Shown here: in pieces, positions 10,772-23,189 of the stretch
Numbering within the stretch: position 1 is the first letter of the stretch
How the letters are laid out: each line of letters starts with the position of its first letter
Assembly (NCBI GenBank): GCA_019914995.1
Contig: CM034132.1
Location: 7,611,524-7,675,523 of the forward strand
Length of the DNA stretch: 64,000 nt
Source: Acanthochlamys bracteata
Taxonomy: Eukaryota > Streptophyta > Magnoliopsida > Pandanales > Velloziaceae
Direction of reading: 5' to 3'
Notes under the pieces: model-generated
Databases searched by the model: none
What the model was told of the DNA's origin: nothing
Seen by the model: only the letters and a program-made list of their open reading frames with translations
Translations under genes and position numbers: made by a program

Positions 10772-12479
10772 CTAACTTCCCTTTATAGCAGCAAAGAGTT
10801 CATTTACTGGTTTTTTTGGTGCATCAGTGCGAGAAACAATTTCAACAACTTTGAAATGCGATTCTTTGCAAAATAATGCCTCTACAGCAACTTCTGCGAC
10901 CTGATCTCTAGCTATCGAACCCTCGTAAAGGGTGTCCTGCAAATTATGAGAAACACCAAACAAGTAACAAATCTGGCAAGAAAATTAAACAGAATTGACA
11001 AGCTTTGAGACCACAGTTTTCACATTCTTACCTCTTGTTCCATGATAATATCCCCATTTGGTGAATCGTTTCTTAAGCCTCCTGGTCTTATGATCGTAAA
11101 GTTTATACCTGATCTCCTTATGTATTGCTCTGCCTGTAGTTTGGCTATCAAGGTAAGTCCGAATGCATTAAGAATTACATAAGCTGGATTTAGAGCTTGT
11201 CCCATTGCTGCACCATTCACTAAGATGGAACTGATGAGAATGAATCTTCTGACACCAGCTTTACAGCAAGCCTCAACAAGGTTCACCGTGCCAAAATAAT
11301 CAACCTTCATTCAGTGAAAATCAGAGTCACTGAATGTATGAATAGACTTCATACATCAAAATTATCTACGTGAACAAGCGAAAATATTTAAAGGAGATAG
11401 GTATATAAGCGTTATATTTTTTTCTGAAGGGCTACCTGGCGTAGACAATTCTTTAAGTTATGGTTTCTCATTGGACTAGTTGTACTTAACATGACAGAAA
11501 TAATTTCAAGAATGTTAAGCAAAAATCTTATTCCATCAAAATCTTCTAGTCTGTTTCTTGCTCCAGGTTGATAATCATGGATCTTCTGAAACAACCAGAA
11601 GGCTTTCAAGGTAAAAACTGAAGGCTAAAGTTTGGCCGCTAGTTCACTAGTATGATCTAACAACAGGCGAAAGTTACAAGCACGGTATTGACTTAGAAAG
11701 TCTATACCATACCACAGTAGCTAAATGTATTAGCTGCCCCTAGAACATGTGAGGCCAAGGTTGCAGTCCAACTTGAATACACTATCATCTTGACTTCATC
11801 TTGAAATGAAAGGAACTATAAGGTAGTGAATTGAATGAATAAAATCTCATACAACCTTAACTTTGTGACAATAGCCACAGCTTCACTTGATTGAAGTGAA
11901 GAAGATTGAATCTCAGTAACCTACAAGAAGACTGTCCATGCGAGCGACTGCAATTCGCAAGAATTTGATTTAAAAGCGAAAAAAAGAATTGAGACCCTAG
12001 CCAACCTTCCAAGGGGCAAATACATCGAACGACCGGCGGAACCCTGTGCTGCATACCACTGCCTCCGTATCTCCGATAGCTCTAGCCAGCTCCTCGGCGC
12101 CTTCCGTCACATCGGCTTTCACCTATCAATCACACCAGTATCAACAAAATCTCACAAATTTGAAACTTGCATTCACAGAAAGAAAGTGAAAGAGTTTATA
12201 TGAGAGTCTAACAATATGTAGATTGGGACTCTGCGGCAGACTGGTCTTCGCCTTGTCCATATCGAGAACACCGGCTCGAACATCAACTCCTCTACTAAGC
12301 AGCTGCTCGACGATTCGTTTTCCGGTCTGGCCAGTGGATCCTGCAACGAACACCTTCTTGCTCTTGGTTTCTGCGGCTGCATTGACACCTGACTGAGCAG
12401 AGAAGATGCGAACGGTAAAGGGAGGAGAATGTCTTCGCAGAGGAAAAGGAAAGATAGCAGCAGCAATAGCAGCAGACAT
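10772..12479 (-). CDS. NAD(P)-binding Rossmann-fold protein, chloroplast SDR type (At2g34460-like)
   Basis: Four exons on the minus strand: 12,479-12,213, 12,122-12,006, 11,304-11,032 and 10,936-10,772. All junctions are GT-AG and in phase 0, giving 273 residues. The N-terminus (MSAAIAAAIFPFPLRR) is rich in Ala, Ser and Arg, like a plastid transit peptide. It is followed by the dinucleotide-binding motif VFVAGSTGQTGKRIV, a GAGxxG-type P-loop near residue 40. Later blocks are ADVTEGAEEL, VDYFGTVNLVEAC, ILVNGAAMGQ and INFTIIRPGG, which match Arabidopsis At2g34460 closely. The family is an atypical SDR related to the Tic62 NAD(P)-binding region. Its substrate is not established. An in-frame ATG 45 bases upstream (12,524) exists, but the chosen start gives the more usual N-terminus. 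A Sirevirus LTR begins 302 bp upstream. Confidence 0.93.
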
Positions 12480-12781
12480 GCTGCTGCTGAAACTGAGCGT
12501 AATGAGGTAGGCTTTTAGAAACAATGGAGCAGAATCAGAAGTTGCAGGTTGTTTGTGTGGTTAGGAGCTGCCTTGCGTTGCGTTGATGCGGTGGATGTCG
12601 TGGGCTCCAGACATTTGGTGTCGAAGGAAAAGTATTTCGTTTTCCATGTTTATGAATATTTAGGTAAATTTTTTAGTAGCGTGTTTCTTTTGACAAAAAA
12701 GATTGAATTACAAAAAATAAATTTTTAAAAATCAATTACTTAAAAAAAAAAAGTAAGCTTAAATTTTATATTATTTACTTT
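12480..12781 (-). promoter_or_regulatory. Remaining 5' flank of the SDR gene
   Basis: About 300 bp separate the SDR start codon from the LTR of Sirevirus B. The part next to the gene (12,480-12,650) is of mixed composition and probably holds the 5' UTR and core promoter. The rest is A/T-rich. No distinct TATA box or operator can be assigned by eye. Confidence 0.35.
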
Positions 12782-14219
12782 TTTTAGAATTACAAAAAAA
12801 ATTTTGATGATGACAAAGAATTAAGAATTATGATTTATATTAGACTAATAATCTGAAAATAAGTTCTGCAGGATTAGACAAACAATGATCACTTCATTTA
12901 GCAGATAAAAACAGCCATTATACAGCCAACTGCTATACTACTGCTAACAGCATTCGGGACAGAGGATGCCACAGCCACATCACAGTCAGCTGTTCGACTA
13001 CTGAAGCATAAGAAAACTTCTCTGTATCGAAACAGAGCCTTGGGTTCAATAGCAACAAAATTTTCTTTGCTTCAAGAATTCGTCTGGACTCACAACGAAC
13101 TGAAGCATCTCAAACAGAAGATCTACAAGAGCTAAAATCATCTTAAATTTCACAGAAAATGAAAGCTCAATAATTAAGTGAAGAAAGCATATTATACAAA
13201 TCAAAGTCTTTGATCAAGTCAAGCAGTCAACCAGCATTGCATTAATTATGGACAAGCCAAATCAACTCATCAGTTCATCAAGTCTCAGACAGTAGTTTAG
13301 CCAAATTCAGCTCTTAACAACTGGCGACAAAATTGAAATTTGTACAACGTATTTAATGCTATGGAGACCTTACACAAACACAGCCGAAAGAAACTAGGAA
13401 GCGGTTGATTAACCGCTGGACAAAACCGCCTCCTCCCTGACGTGAAGAACCACCTATGAAAAAGAGCGTCAAAGGCAACGTTCCTCAACGGTTCCTGTAC
13501 AGGAAAGAAACTTTATAAAAAGGGAGTCACAGCAACGAAGAAAAAAGAGAGAGAATATAAGCAAAACAGAGATATACAAGAACTCTATCTTTCTAAAAAA
13601 ACAAGCTTTGCTGTCGATCACACTGAAGAAACCTCTCTCAGCATACTCTCCGATCATCTCATCTGAATTACATCATGAACACTTAACATTCATGAGATAG
13701 ATCCTGTGCTCAATCTCAGTTTAGTTTCTTGTAACCTTTTTACTGACAATTGTGAAGGTGGTGCCGCGGGCACTGGAAAATGAAGCTCGGGTGGAGCTTG
13801 GTGTAAGCTCTTAGACCTTGTAATAGAGCTAGCAAATCAGCTAGGGGGACAGGCGTGTCCAGTAGGCTGTTATGGGTTGTCTTGGCGAAGAAACCCGGTA
13901 GAGTAAGTGTGCTTGGTGAAGCACTTTGCTCTAGGTGTATTTGTAGCTTATTAAAGGTTTAGTGAAGCTTTGGCTCTGGTGATAGAGCGACCGTGGATGT
14001 AGACAAAAGGGTTTTGCCGAACCACGTTAAATACTCTGAGCACTACTCTTTGTCACTTATGTCAGTAAACACTCTAACTCTTTGTGTCTGTAGGTTACAA
14101 CATTGACACAGCCGATTGTAAGCTCGCTGCCAGTAGGATAACTAATTTGATAAAAAATTTTATAGACTAACTCAATTCACCCCTCCCCTCTTGAGTTAAT
14201 CTTACAGGAATATCTAACA
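12782..14219 (+). repeat. 5' LTR of Sirevirus element B
   Basis: About 1,438 bp, ending TATCTAACA. It has a TATAAAAAGGGAGTC box at about 13,513, the inverted repeat GCGGTTGATTAACCGC near 13,403, and a CCCCTCCCCTCTTGAG tail. Its first bases have drifted from TGTTGG. It is near-identical to 21,612-23,018. Confidence 0.9.
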
Positions 14220-14221
14220 AT

Positions 14222-14233
14222 TGGTATCAGAGC
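14222..14233 (+). promoter_or_regulatory. Primer binding site of Sirevirus element B
   Basis: TGGTATCAGAGC lies two bases after the LTR end and is complementary to the 3' end of initiator tRNA-Met. Confidence 0.9.
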
Positions 14234-14281
14234 AGGCCTCCTAAAATCAAAGGTCTAACAACCTTGAGGTAAAAGATCCTT

Positions 14282-15850
14282 ATGGCTAACCTTGTTCCTA
14301 TAGCTTTTGAAGGTAAATCCTCCAATAGACCACCACTCTTTAATGAAACAAACTATGGCTACTGGAAAACCAAAATAATAATCTTTATTCGGGCACAAGA
14401 CTTCACACTATGGAAGATCATACGAGACGGACCAATTGTACCAACCAAAACAGGCCCAGATGGAATACGCATCCCCAAGGCTGAACGTGAATACAATGAT
14501 GAAGATAACAAGCTCATATCAATGAATGACAGAGCCATGAACCTTCTCTACTACGCACTTGATCCTAATGAGTTCAATCGAATCAGCGCTTGCAACACCG
14601 CCAAAGAAATATGGGATCAGCTAGAGGTAACGCATGAAGGAACCACTCAAGTCAAGGAAACCACAGTGAACCTACTCATGCATGAGTATGAAAACTTCAA
14701 GATGAACCGAGGTGAGTCCATTACTCAGATGTTTACTAGATTTACTAACATCACAAATCCTCTGAAAAATCTAGGAAAAGTTTTCAAACCCGAAAAGCTG
14801 AAATGGAAGATATTAAGGGTTGTGCTGCCAATATTTGGATCTAAAGTAGATGCCATAGAGGAAAATCCAATTTTTCCTCAAATGTCACTCGATGAACTAA
14901 TTAGCAAACTAATGGCCAAGGAACTGTCACTGAAGAAAACTGATGAACGTCCTGAAGGGATTGCATTAAAAATAAACGACCAGCAGGTAAGTGATTCTTC
15001 CTCTGACGAAGACATTGCACTCTTAATTCGTAAATTTAAAAGTTTTCTCAGAAAAAATAAGTTTAGAAGAAGGAGGGGTACTGGAAGAAACAATAGAGGA
15101 GAAGAAAGACAAGACACAAACTGCTTCAATTGTAACAAATCAGGACACTTCAAGAACGAATGTCCACTACTAAAGAGATCAAAATACAAAGACACAAGAA
15201 GAAAACGAGCTATGACAGCATAAAGCGATGAAGACGAAAGTTCATCAGAGGATAGTCAAACTAAGACAGAGAAAAACGAAGAAAGCAACTTATGTCTAAT
15301 GGCAGATCATGAAGATGATAATGAGGTAAATTCTACTGACTATGATGACTCTAATGAACAATTACAAGATGTATTTGATGAACTGTATGCAAAATACCTA
15401 CATGCCAAAACTGACTGCAAAACTATGAAGGTATGCATGCATAAATTTAAGGATGAAAACGAATGTCTGAAAAAAGAAATACTTGTTTTAAAAAATACCT
15501 TAGAAGACAAAACTGATGCTATAAAAGACACACTCCATGCAGACTATGGTCATATTAACTCTAAACTATGTGCACTGCATATTGAAAATAAACGTTTGAT
15601 TCAAATAAACGAAAAGCTTCATGTCAAACTAAATGAATGCAAGACTGGAGAACTGACAAGATGTACAAAAAGCTCTAGCATAGACATGATAAAAAAAATG
15701 GCTGAGCTTGAGGAGTTGAATGAGGCACTGAGTCGAAAGGTGGATAGATTACCATATTCCACCATTCCAGATCTTAAGCCATTCATGACTAATTATACTA
15801 ATATGCACGTGAAAGAAACTAAGCTGATGGAAGAAAATCAAAGACTGCTT
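14282..15850 (+). pseudogene. Sirevirus B gag region
   Basis: The region starts MANLVPIAFEG at 14,282. It contains the UBN2-type gag domain over the first 250 or so residues, a basic stretch and a CCHC zinc knuckle CFNCNKSGHFKNEC near 15,123-15,164. An acidic, Glu/Asp-rich and coiled-coil-like stretch follows to about 15,850. Gag forms the particle and the knuckle binds RNA. The long coiled-coil extension after the knuckle is usual in Sirevirus gag. Confidence 0.85.
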
Positions 15851-16319
15851 TAAGAAAACAAAACTCTGCAAAGCAAGAACCTCGATCTAGAAACATCACT
15901 GGCAAAATTTGTAAATGGAAAGGATAGACTAGATGCAATACTTGGAGCTCAACGCAGCCCATACAGAAAGGAAGGAATAGGATTCATTCCAGCATCTATA
16001 GCAACTGGTAAACAAGTTGCAAGGTATGATCAGCCCTCTACAAGCTACTCAGGTATGGTAACAGCAAGGATGCAAAACAAAAATTATGTCTAAAGCATGT
16101 ATAGCAAATAGGTCTTACTCCACAATACCTTTTGTCAAATGTTTCCATCGTGACAGAAAAGGTCATAATGTTAATTCTTGCTGGTATAAAAAAAACACTA
16201 ATAAAATAAAAATAATATGGGTTCCAAAAAGAACATTTAACATCACTAACTCTCTAGGACCCAAAAAAAATTTGGGTACCTAAGTACTGAAACTTCTTTT
16301 GAAAGAAGAAGAGGAGCTA

Positions 16320-19300
16320 ACCCGACTGAAATATAGCAAATGGTACTTGGACAGCGGGTGCTCAAGACATATGATAGGAAATAAAAAATGCTTCAGCAGT
16401 CTACAAAAATAATTCGGGGAAAATGTAATCCTTGGAGACAACAGTAAGTGCAAAGTAATAGGTATAAGAAAAATAGGTAATTCCTCTTCCCTATGCATAG
16501 AAAATGTTCTTCATGTTAAAAGACTAAAACATAACCTAATAAGCATAAGTCAATTATGTGATAACGGATTTAAAGTCAATTTTGATAATCATTACTGCTC
16601 AATTATTAACCTGTCATCTGGAGAAGAAATACTGAACGGAAAAGGGGAAGGTAATGTTTATGTACTCTATATTGATGATCTTCCTAACAACAAAATGTGT
16701 TTAGTAGCAAGCCAGCAGGAAAGCAGCTGGCTCTGGCATAGACGCTTAGGACACTGTAACATCAAGATACTATCAAAACTGTCCAAATTGAAATTAGTAA
16801 AGGGTCTACCTGAAGCAAACTATAGCTTGGATGAACTATGTGATGCCTGTGCCAAAGAAAAACAAATAAAGTCATAATTCAAGCACAAGCAAGTGATAAC
16901 AACTAAGCAACCATTACAACTACTACACATGGATTTGTTTGGGCCATCAAGGACAGCAAGCTTGGGAGGTAAGTATTACTGCCTAATAATTGTAGATGAT
17001 TATTCTCATTTTTGTTGGGTTTATTTTTTAGCATACAAAAATGATGCCCTAAAAATATTGATATGCTTCTTCAAAAAGATTCAAAAAGAACTCAACCTGA
17101 ATATCTGTGCTATTAAAAGTGATCATGGCAAGGAATTTCAAAACTTATATTTTGATGAATTCTGTGACTCAAATGGTCTGACATACAACTTCTCTGCTCC
17201 AAGAACTCCCCAACAAAATGGTGTAGTGGAAAGAAAAAATAGAGTGCTAGTAGAAATGGCTCGAACCATGCTCATAGAACAAAACCTACCAAAATATTTT
17301 TGGGCTGAAGCTGTTAATACTGCATGTCATATCATTAACCATGCATTCATTCGCCCCATTCTTAAAAAGACTCCATATGAGCTTCTAAAGGGAAGAACTC
17401 CAAATATTGGTTACTTAAGAACCTTTGGATGTAAATATTTTACACTCAACAACGGGAAAGATAATCTTGGAAAGTTTGATGCAAAAAGTGAGGAACGTAT
17501 TTTTCTCAGATATTCCTCAACATCAAAAGCATATAGAATCTTTAATAAACGAACCATGATTGTTGAAGAATCTATGCATGTATTATTTAATGAGTCTAAC
17601 AATGGGACGAGAAGAAATCCAGAACTAGATACAGGATCAGAAGAAGAAGAAGAGCTGTTCCCATCGACAGAAACACAACAAATTACAGAGACCCAAACAG
17701 CTGACGAACAGCCAGCTGAAATAACAGAGGAAGGACAGACTCCTGGAATTCTACCTGATCAGACAGAAACTCACAAACAGATCAGTAGACCTTTCAAGTA
17801 CAGATCCAGTCATCCACAAGAAAACATATTAGGTGGGATAAATGAAGGTACAAGAACCAGATCTTATTTTAAAAATAACTTAATGGAACATTCTGCATTT
17901 GTATCAAATTTAGAACCAAAATGCATAGATGATGCTCTGACAGACAGCTCATGGATCACTGCTATGTAAAAAAAATTAAATCAGTTTGAAAGAAACAATG
18001 TATGGCACCTTGTTAGAAAACCTTCAAACAAATCCATCATAGGAACTAAGTGGGTATTCAGAAACAAATTAGATGAGAATGGCAACATAATTAGAAACAA
18101 AGCTAGACTAGTAGCAAAAGGATACAATCAGGAAGAAGCTATAGATTTTGATGGAACTTATGCTCCTGTTGCACGCCTTGAGGCAATTAGAATACTACTT
18201 ATTTTTGCATGTCACAAAGACTTCAAACTTTTTCAAATGGATGTTAAAAGTGCCTTCCTGAATGGATTTTTAAAAAAAGAGGTGTATGTCGAACAACCTT
18301 CTGGTTTTGAAAATACAAACCTTCCAAATCATGTTTACAAGCTGAACAAAACGCTCTATGGTTTGAAACAAGCTCCCAGAGCTTGGTATGAGCGGTTAAG
18401 CACATTTCTGGTTGAAAAAGACTTCAGTCGAGGTAAGATTGACTTAACTTTGTTCACATTGCATGAAGATAATGATATGTTAATTGTGCAAATTTATGTA
18501 GATGATATAATATTTGGTGCCACTAATGAAAGACTGTGTAGAAAATTTTCTGACTTGATGCAAGAAGAGTTTGAAATGAGCATGATGGGAGAACTCAATT
18601 ATTTTCTTGGTCTACAAATTAAACAACTGAAAAATGGCATCTTCATAAGCCAGAGTAAATACATCAAAGAACTGATTAAAAAATACAGCATGGAAGGAAG
18701 TAAGGAAATCAGCACTCCAATGTCTACCTCTTCAAACTAAATCGAGATGAGACAAGTAAAGGAGTTAATCAAAAACTATATAGAGGTATGATTAGATCAC
18801 TCTTATATCTCACTACAAGTAGACCTGATATTCAATTTAGTGTATGCTTGTGTGCTAGATTTCAAAGCGATCCAAGAGAGTCACACATGATAGCTGTAAA
18901 ACGAATTGTTAGATATCTAGTTGGAACCAAAGAATTAGGATTATTCTACCCCAGAGGATATGAATTTAATTTATATGCTTATGCTGACGCTGATTTTGGT
19001 GGTTGCAAGCTTAATAGAAAAAGCACAAGTGGTTCATGTCAGTTCTTAGGAGGTTGTCTGATCTCATGGTGCTCCAGAAAACAAGTTTCAGTGGCAATGT
19101 CAACTGCCGAAGCAGAATACATAGCCGCTGGAAGTTGCTGCTCTCAGGTACTCTAGATAAAACAACAACTTCTTAATTTTGGTTGTGATTTTAAGAATGT
19201 GCCTATATTCTGTGACAATACGAGTGCCATTAAGTCAACCAAAAAATCTCATTCAACACTCACGCACAAAGCACATTGATTTGAGACACCATTTCATTAG

Positions 19301-19436
19301 AGAGCATGTTGAATGCAATAATATAGTGTTAAACTTTGTTAATTCCGAAAATCAACTAGCTGACATTTTCACTAAACCTTTAGGACTTGACTCGTTCTCA
19401 AGAATCTGCCATGAGATAGAATTATGTATCATATAA
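16320..19436 (+). pseudogene. Sirevirus B pol region (PR, INT, RT, RNase H)
   Basis: Domains run in Copia order. The protease (WYLDSGCSRHM) is near 16,350, GAG-pre-integrase (WLWHRRLGHCN) near 16,730, and the integrase core with LHMDLFGPS and an HGKEF-type site at about 16,900-17,350. Reverse transcriptase with [29 protein letters not shown] and YVDDIIFG spans about 18,040-18,740. RNase H with STAEAEYIAA and [14 protein letters not shown] spans about 18,950-19,430. Placing integrase before reverse transcriptase is the Copia signature. The region is broken in several places. Confidence 0.88.
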
Positions 19437-19668
19437 CTATGCTCTGTTCTGTCTCTATACATATTTAGATTTCAGCATGATAACAGTCGCAAAACAGCCG
19501 ACTGCAACTATTAGAATTTTAGTAAACAGCTGACCGGTCATGTGCTGAGCACATGACCTAACTGGGCAACTCCTCACATTTCGTCGTCTCCATTTCAAAA
19601 TCAAAAATTTCCCTCTCCCTCTCGAATCCCAGATCTCAAACCTTAAGCCAAATCCCCAAACTTCAGTA

Positions 19669-21168
19669 ATGGCCAAGAAAAATCAGAAATCTCAGGCAAG
19701 GCGCTCCAGAACTGTCCACGACAACGAAGAGAGATTCACCGGCAAGGAGGAATTCGAAAGATACAGTCGGCAGCTAGCAATTCCAATTCTGACGCCGGCA
19801 AGCATAAATTTCGACGACTTCAACTATTTCGGGATTGAGGTGGATGAACTTTTTGAGGCACAAGGCTGGACAGCGTTCAACGAGTGGCCGGGAGAATTTT
19901 CAGAGGGATGTGTCAGAATGTTCTACGTCAATCTTCATCCAACCGGGAACTCCTCTGTTCAAACTATGGTGAACGGAATTGAAATCAACCTAGAGGCACG
20001 ATCCATGTCACTAATGCTCGACCTACCCTACCGGGAGGAGATGCCGCCTGCCAGTGACTTCAAACTGAATTACCTCAAGCAGGCACTGGAAACAGAGGTT
20101 GTGACAAAGCTCCAATATGATTCGGTTGCCTACTTACCTCTGTTGCCGAGAGCTCTCTGCCATGTCATCTCCAAAGTAATAGTTCCTCGGTCAGGAAGCC
20201 GCAACATTATCACCAACTACGACGCATTCTTGCTATGGAGGTTGATGAAGAAATTGCCCATAAACCTCTGTGAGGTGATGTTGCATCATATGACTCTCCA
20301 AGTCCGGCAGTAAGCACTTCCCATACCCTCATGTTATATGTAGGATATGCCGACTTGATACTGTGCCTATGGGAACCCTGCAAGTGAAGAAGATGATCAA
20401 GATGGATGCGAAGTTCTTAAGAGGAATCACTGAAGCAGAGGAAAGGCTAACGTTCAAGCACCCTCTAGCTGACAATGACTCCACAAATGCCACATTGGCT
20501 CCACTAACTGGGTGCTTAACGAACATTCTCAATGCCATCCTGGAGCAGACTAAGGAAATTCAGAAGTTGAACACCACCTTTGAAGAACTCAAGGACGCTA
20601 TTTGCCAAGCAGAGCACCCTAAGGCCAAGTCAGCCAGAGAAGATTTCGAGACTGGACAGAAAAATGCACAGGAAGATGGATAGGAGGATGGACAAGAGGA
20701 TGCAGATTACCAAGATATGGGGAGGAATGACCATTCTGCAACTCCGGATAAGGCAACCGAGCAACCATTGCACATGGAATCACCTACAGAGTGCCCAGCT
20801 GAAGGAGCTACTGAAGAACCAGATGAAGGAGCTGAGCCACTGTCAATCACCATCTATGAAGACCCTCTGCAGGAAGAACCACTGTCCCAAGAATCCCCAG
20901 CTGAGACCCAACTGAAGCCCAAATGTCCCATGAACCTCTCACCACTGAACCTCCTATCTCTGACCCCCCATCACCTCCCTCAACCGTTCCTAGTCTTCCT
21001 CCTAAGCGCAAAAGCCAAAAACGCAAAGCTCACAAATCGGTCTCCAGCTCACAAGCCTTTGTTGATGAGAATGTAGAAATACTTCCTCAGTCCTCTACAG
21101 CTAAACCAAAACACCAACGCCTTAGACCTCCTGGTTGTAGAACATCCTCTAGGCGTGGAAATATCTAG
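19669..21168 (+). pseudogene. Sirevirus B additional 3' ORF region
   Basis: An extra coding region lies between RNase H and the purine tracts. The first 215 residues (MAKKNQKSQARRSRT start, with FEAQGWTAFNEWPGEF and VRMFYVNL) resemble the putative plant transposon protein domain (Pfam Transposase_32 type). This is common in the extra ORF of plant Copia and Gypsy elements. A Glu/Pro/Gln-rich, low-complexity stretch follows. In SIRE1 the ORF at this place is called envelope-like. No convincing signal peptide or membrane segment is seen here, so the neutral name additional ORF is safer. Confidence 0.65.
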
Positions 21169-21387
21169 TTGAAAACTTAGCTTAGGCTTAGCTTCATTAC
21201 TGTTTTAGTTTGGTTGAACGTTTAGATGTTTGTTTTCTGTGACTGAATATTTGCTTGTTTATTTACTTGTCACTAGCTATGCTTAAATAAATGGTTGAAC
21301 TTTTCGTTATTACTGTCTGGTTATGTCTTCTGCCTAACCTGTCAAATTTTAGCTATGTTACATTTTATATAAGCTTTTTGAGATGAC

Positions 21388-21611
21388 AAAAGGGGGAGAA
21401 AAATGAGGAGAAAGAAGAATTATTGTTACATACAAAAATATTGGCTCAATCTGAGGGGGAGGCATGAGCAATGAACAGATAAGTAAAATAGATGCACCAG
21501 TTGAGGGGGAGTCATGAAAAAGTATGGCAAATTTTCAAGTCAAATTGATGGTTTACAAAAATATAAATCAATAATTCTTAATTTGTTTGTCATCATCAAA
21601 AAGGAGGAGAT
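21388..21611 (+). promoter_or_regulatory. Multiple polypurine tracts of Sirevirus B
   Basis: Four purine tracts precede the 3' LTR: AAAAGGGGGAGA at 21,388, GAGGGGGAGG at 21,453, GAGGGGGAG at 21,503 and AAAAAGGAGGAGAT ending at 21,611. The last adjoins the LTR and is the likely plus-strand primer. Repeated tracts are described for Sireviruses. Confidence 0.85.
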
Positions 21612-23018
21612 TGTTGGAATTATAAAGATAATTTTGATGATAACAAAGAATTAAGAACTATAATTTATATTAGACTAATAATCTGAAAAGAAGCTCTGCT
21701 AGTTGAAAACAGCCATCATACAGCTAACTGCTATACTACTGCTAACAACATTCGGGATAGAGGATGCCACAGCCACATCACAGTCAGCTGTTCGACTACT
21801 GAAGCATAAGAAAACTTTTCTGTATCGAAATAGAGCCTTGGGTTCAATAGCAACAAAATTTTCTTTGCTTCAAGAATTCGTCTGGACTCACAACGGACTG
21901 AAGCATCTCAAACAGAAGATCTACAAGAGCTAAAATCATCTTAAATTTCACAGAAAAGGAAAGCTCAATAATTAAGGGAAGAAAGTATATTATACAAGTC
22001 AAAGTCTTTGATCAAGTCAAGCAGTCAACCAGCATTGCATTAATTATGGACAAGCCAAATCAACTCATCAGTTCATCAAGTCTCAGACAGCAGTTTAGCC
22101 AAATTCAGCTCTTAACAACTGGCAACAAAATTCAAATTTCTACAACGCATTTAATGCTATGGAGACCTTGCACAAACACAGCCGAAAGAAATTAGGAAGC
22201 GGTTGATTAACCGCTGGACAAAACCGCCTCCTCCCTGACGTGAAGAACCACCTATGAAAAAGAGCGTCAACGGCAACGTTCCTCAATGGTTCCTACACAG
22301 GGAAAAAACTCTATAAAAAGGGAGTCACAGCAACGAAGAAAAAAGAGAGAGAATATAAGCAAAACAGAGATATACAAGAACTCTATCTTTCTAAAAAAAA
22401 CAAGCTTTGCTGTCGATCACACTGAAGAAACCTCTCTCAGCATACTCTCCGATCATCTCATCTGAATCACATCATGAACACTTAACATTCATGAGATAGA
22501 TCCTGTGCTCAATCTCAGTTTATTTTCTTGTAACCTTTTTACTGACAGTTGTGAAGGTGGTGCCGCGGGCACTGGAAAAGGAAGCTCGGGTGGAGCTTGG
22601 TGTAAGCTCTTAGACCTTGTAATAGAGCTAGCAAATCAGCCAGGGGGACAGGCGTGTCCAGTAGGCTGTTAGGGGTTGTCTTGGCGAAGAAACCCGGTAG
22701 AGTAAGTGTGCTTGGTGAAGCATTTTGCTCTAGGTGTATTTGTAGCTTATTAAAGGTTTAGTGAAGCTTTGGCTTTGGTGATAGAGCGACTGTGGATGTA
22801 GGCAAAATGGTTTTGTCGAACCACGTTAAATACCCTGAGCAGTACTCTTTGTCACTTATGTCAGTAAACACTCTAACTCTCTCTGTCTGCAGGTTACAGC
22901 ATTGACACACCCGGCTGTAAGCTCGCTGCCAGTAGGATAACTAATTTGATAAAAATTTTTATAGACTAACTCAATTCACCCCTCCCCTCTTGAGTTAATC
23001 TTACAGGAATATCTAACA
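21612..23018 (+). repeat. 3' LTR of Sirevirus element B
   Basis: About 1,407 bp, opening TGTTGGAATTATAAAG and ending ATATCTAACA. It has the same TATA box (about 22,309) and GCGGTTGATTAACCGC palindrome (about 22,199) as the 5' LTR. It lacks the roughly 33-bp segment near the start that the other two Sirevirus LTRs in the window share. Confidence 0.92.
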
Positions 23019-23189
23019 TTTTTAAAATGAGTTGAAATTAAAATTTTTTAGTTATCAAATTTAAATTTTAAAATTTTAATTTTTTAGCCCAAAAAATTGG
23101 GAAAAAATTTTGTATTTATTTTATCAATAACTTAATTAGAAGTAAAATTTTTGTAAAAAATGAGTCAAAATGTTGCTATAGATGTCCTA

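Larger units (their letters stand above)
12782..23018 (+). mobile_element. Sirevirus (Copia) element B, near-complete, 10.2 kb
   Basis: A plus-strand SIRE/Maximus-type Copia element with the full layout. It has the 5' LTR (12,782-14,219), tRNA-Met primer site (14,222-14,233), gag, protease, integrase, reverse transcriptase, RNase H, an additional 3' ORF region (about 19,669-21,168), multiple polypurine tracts and the 3' LTR (21,612-23,018). The repeated purine tracts and the extra ORF between pol and the 3' LTR are hallmarks of Sireviruses. The LTRs differ by only a few per cent by eye plus one roughly 33-bp indel, which suggests an age of about a million years. The coding part is broken in roughly six to eight places, so it looks defective. 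Both flanks are T-rich, and no target duplication can be fixed. Confidence 0.93.
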
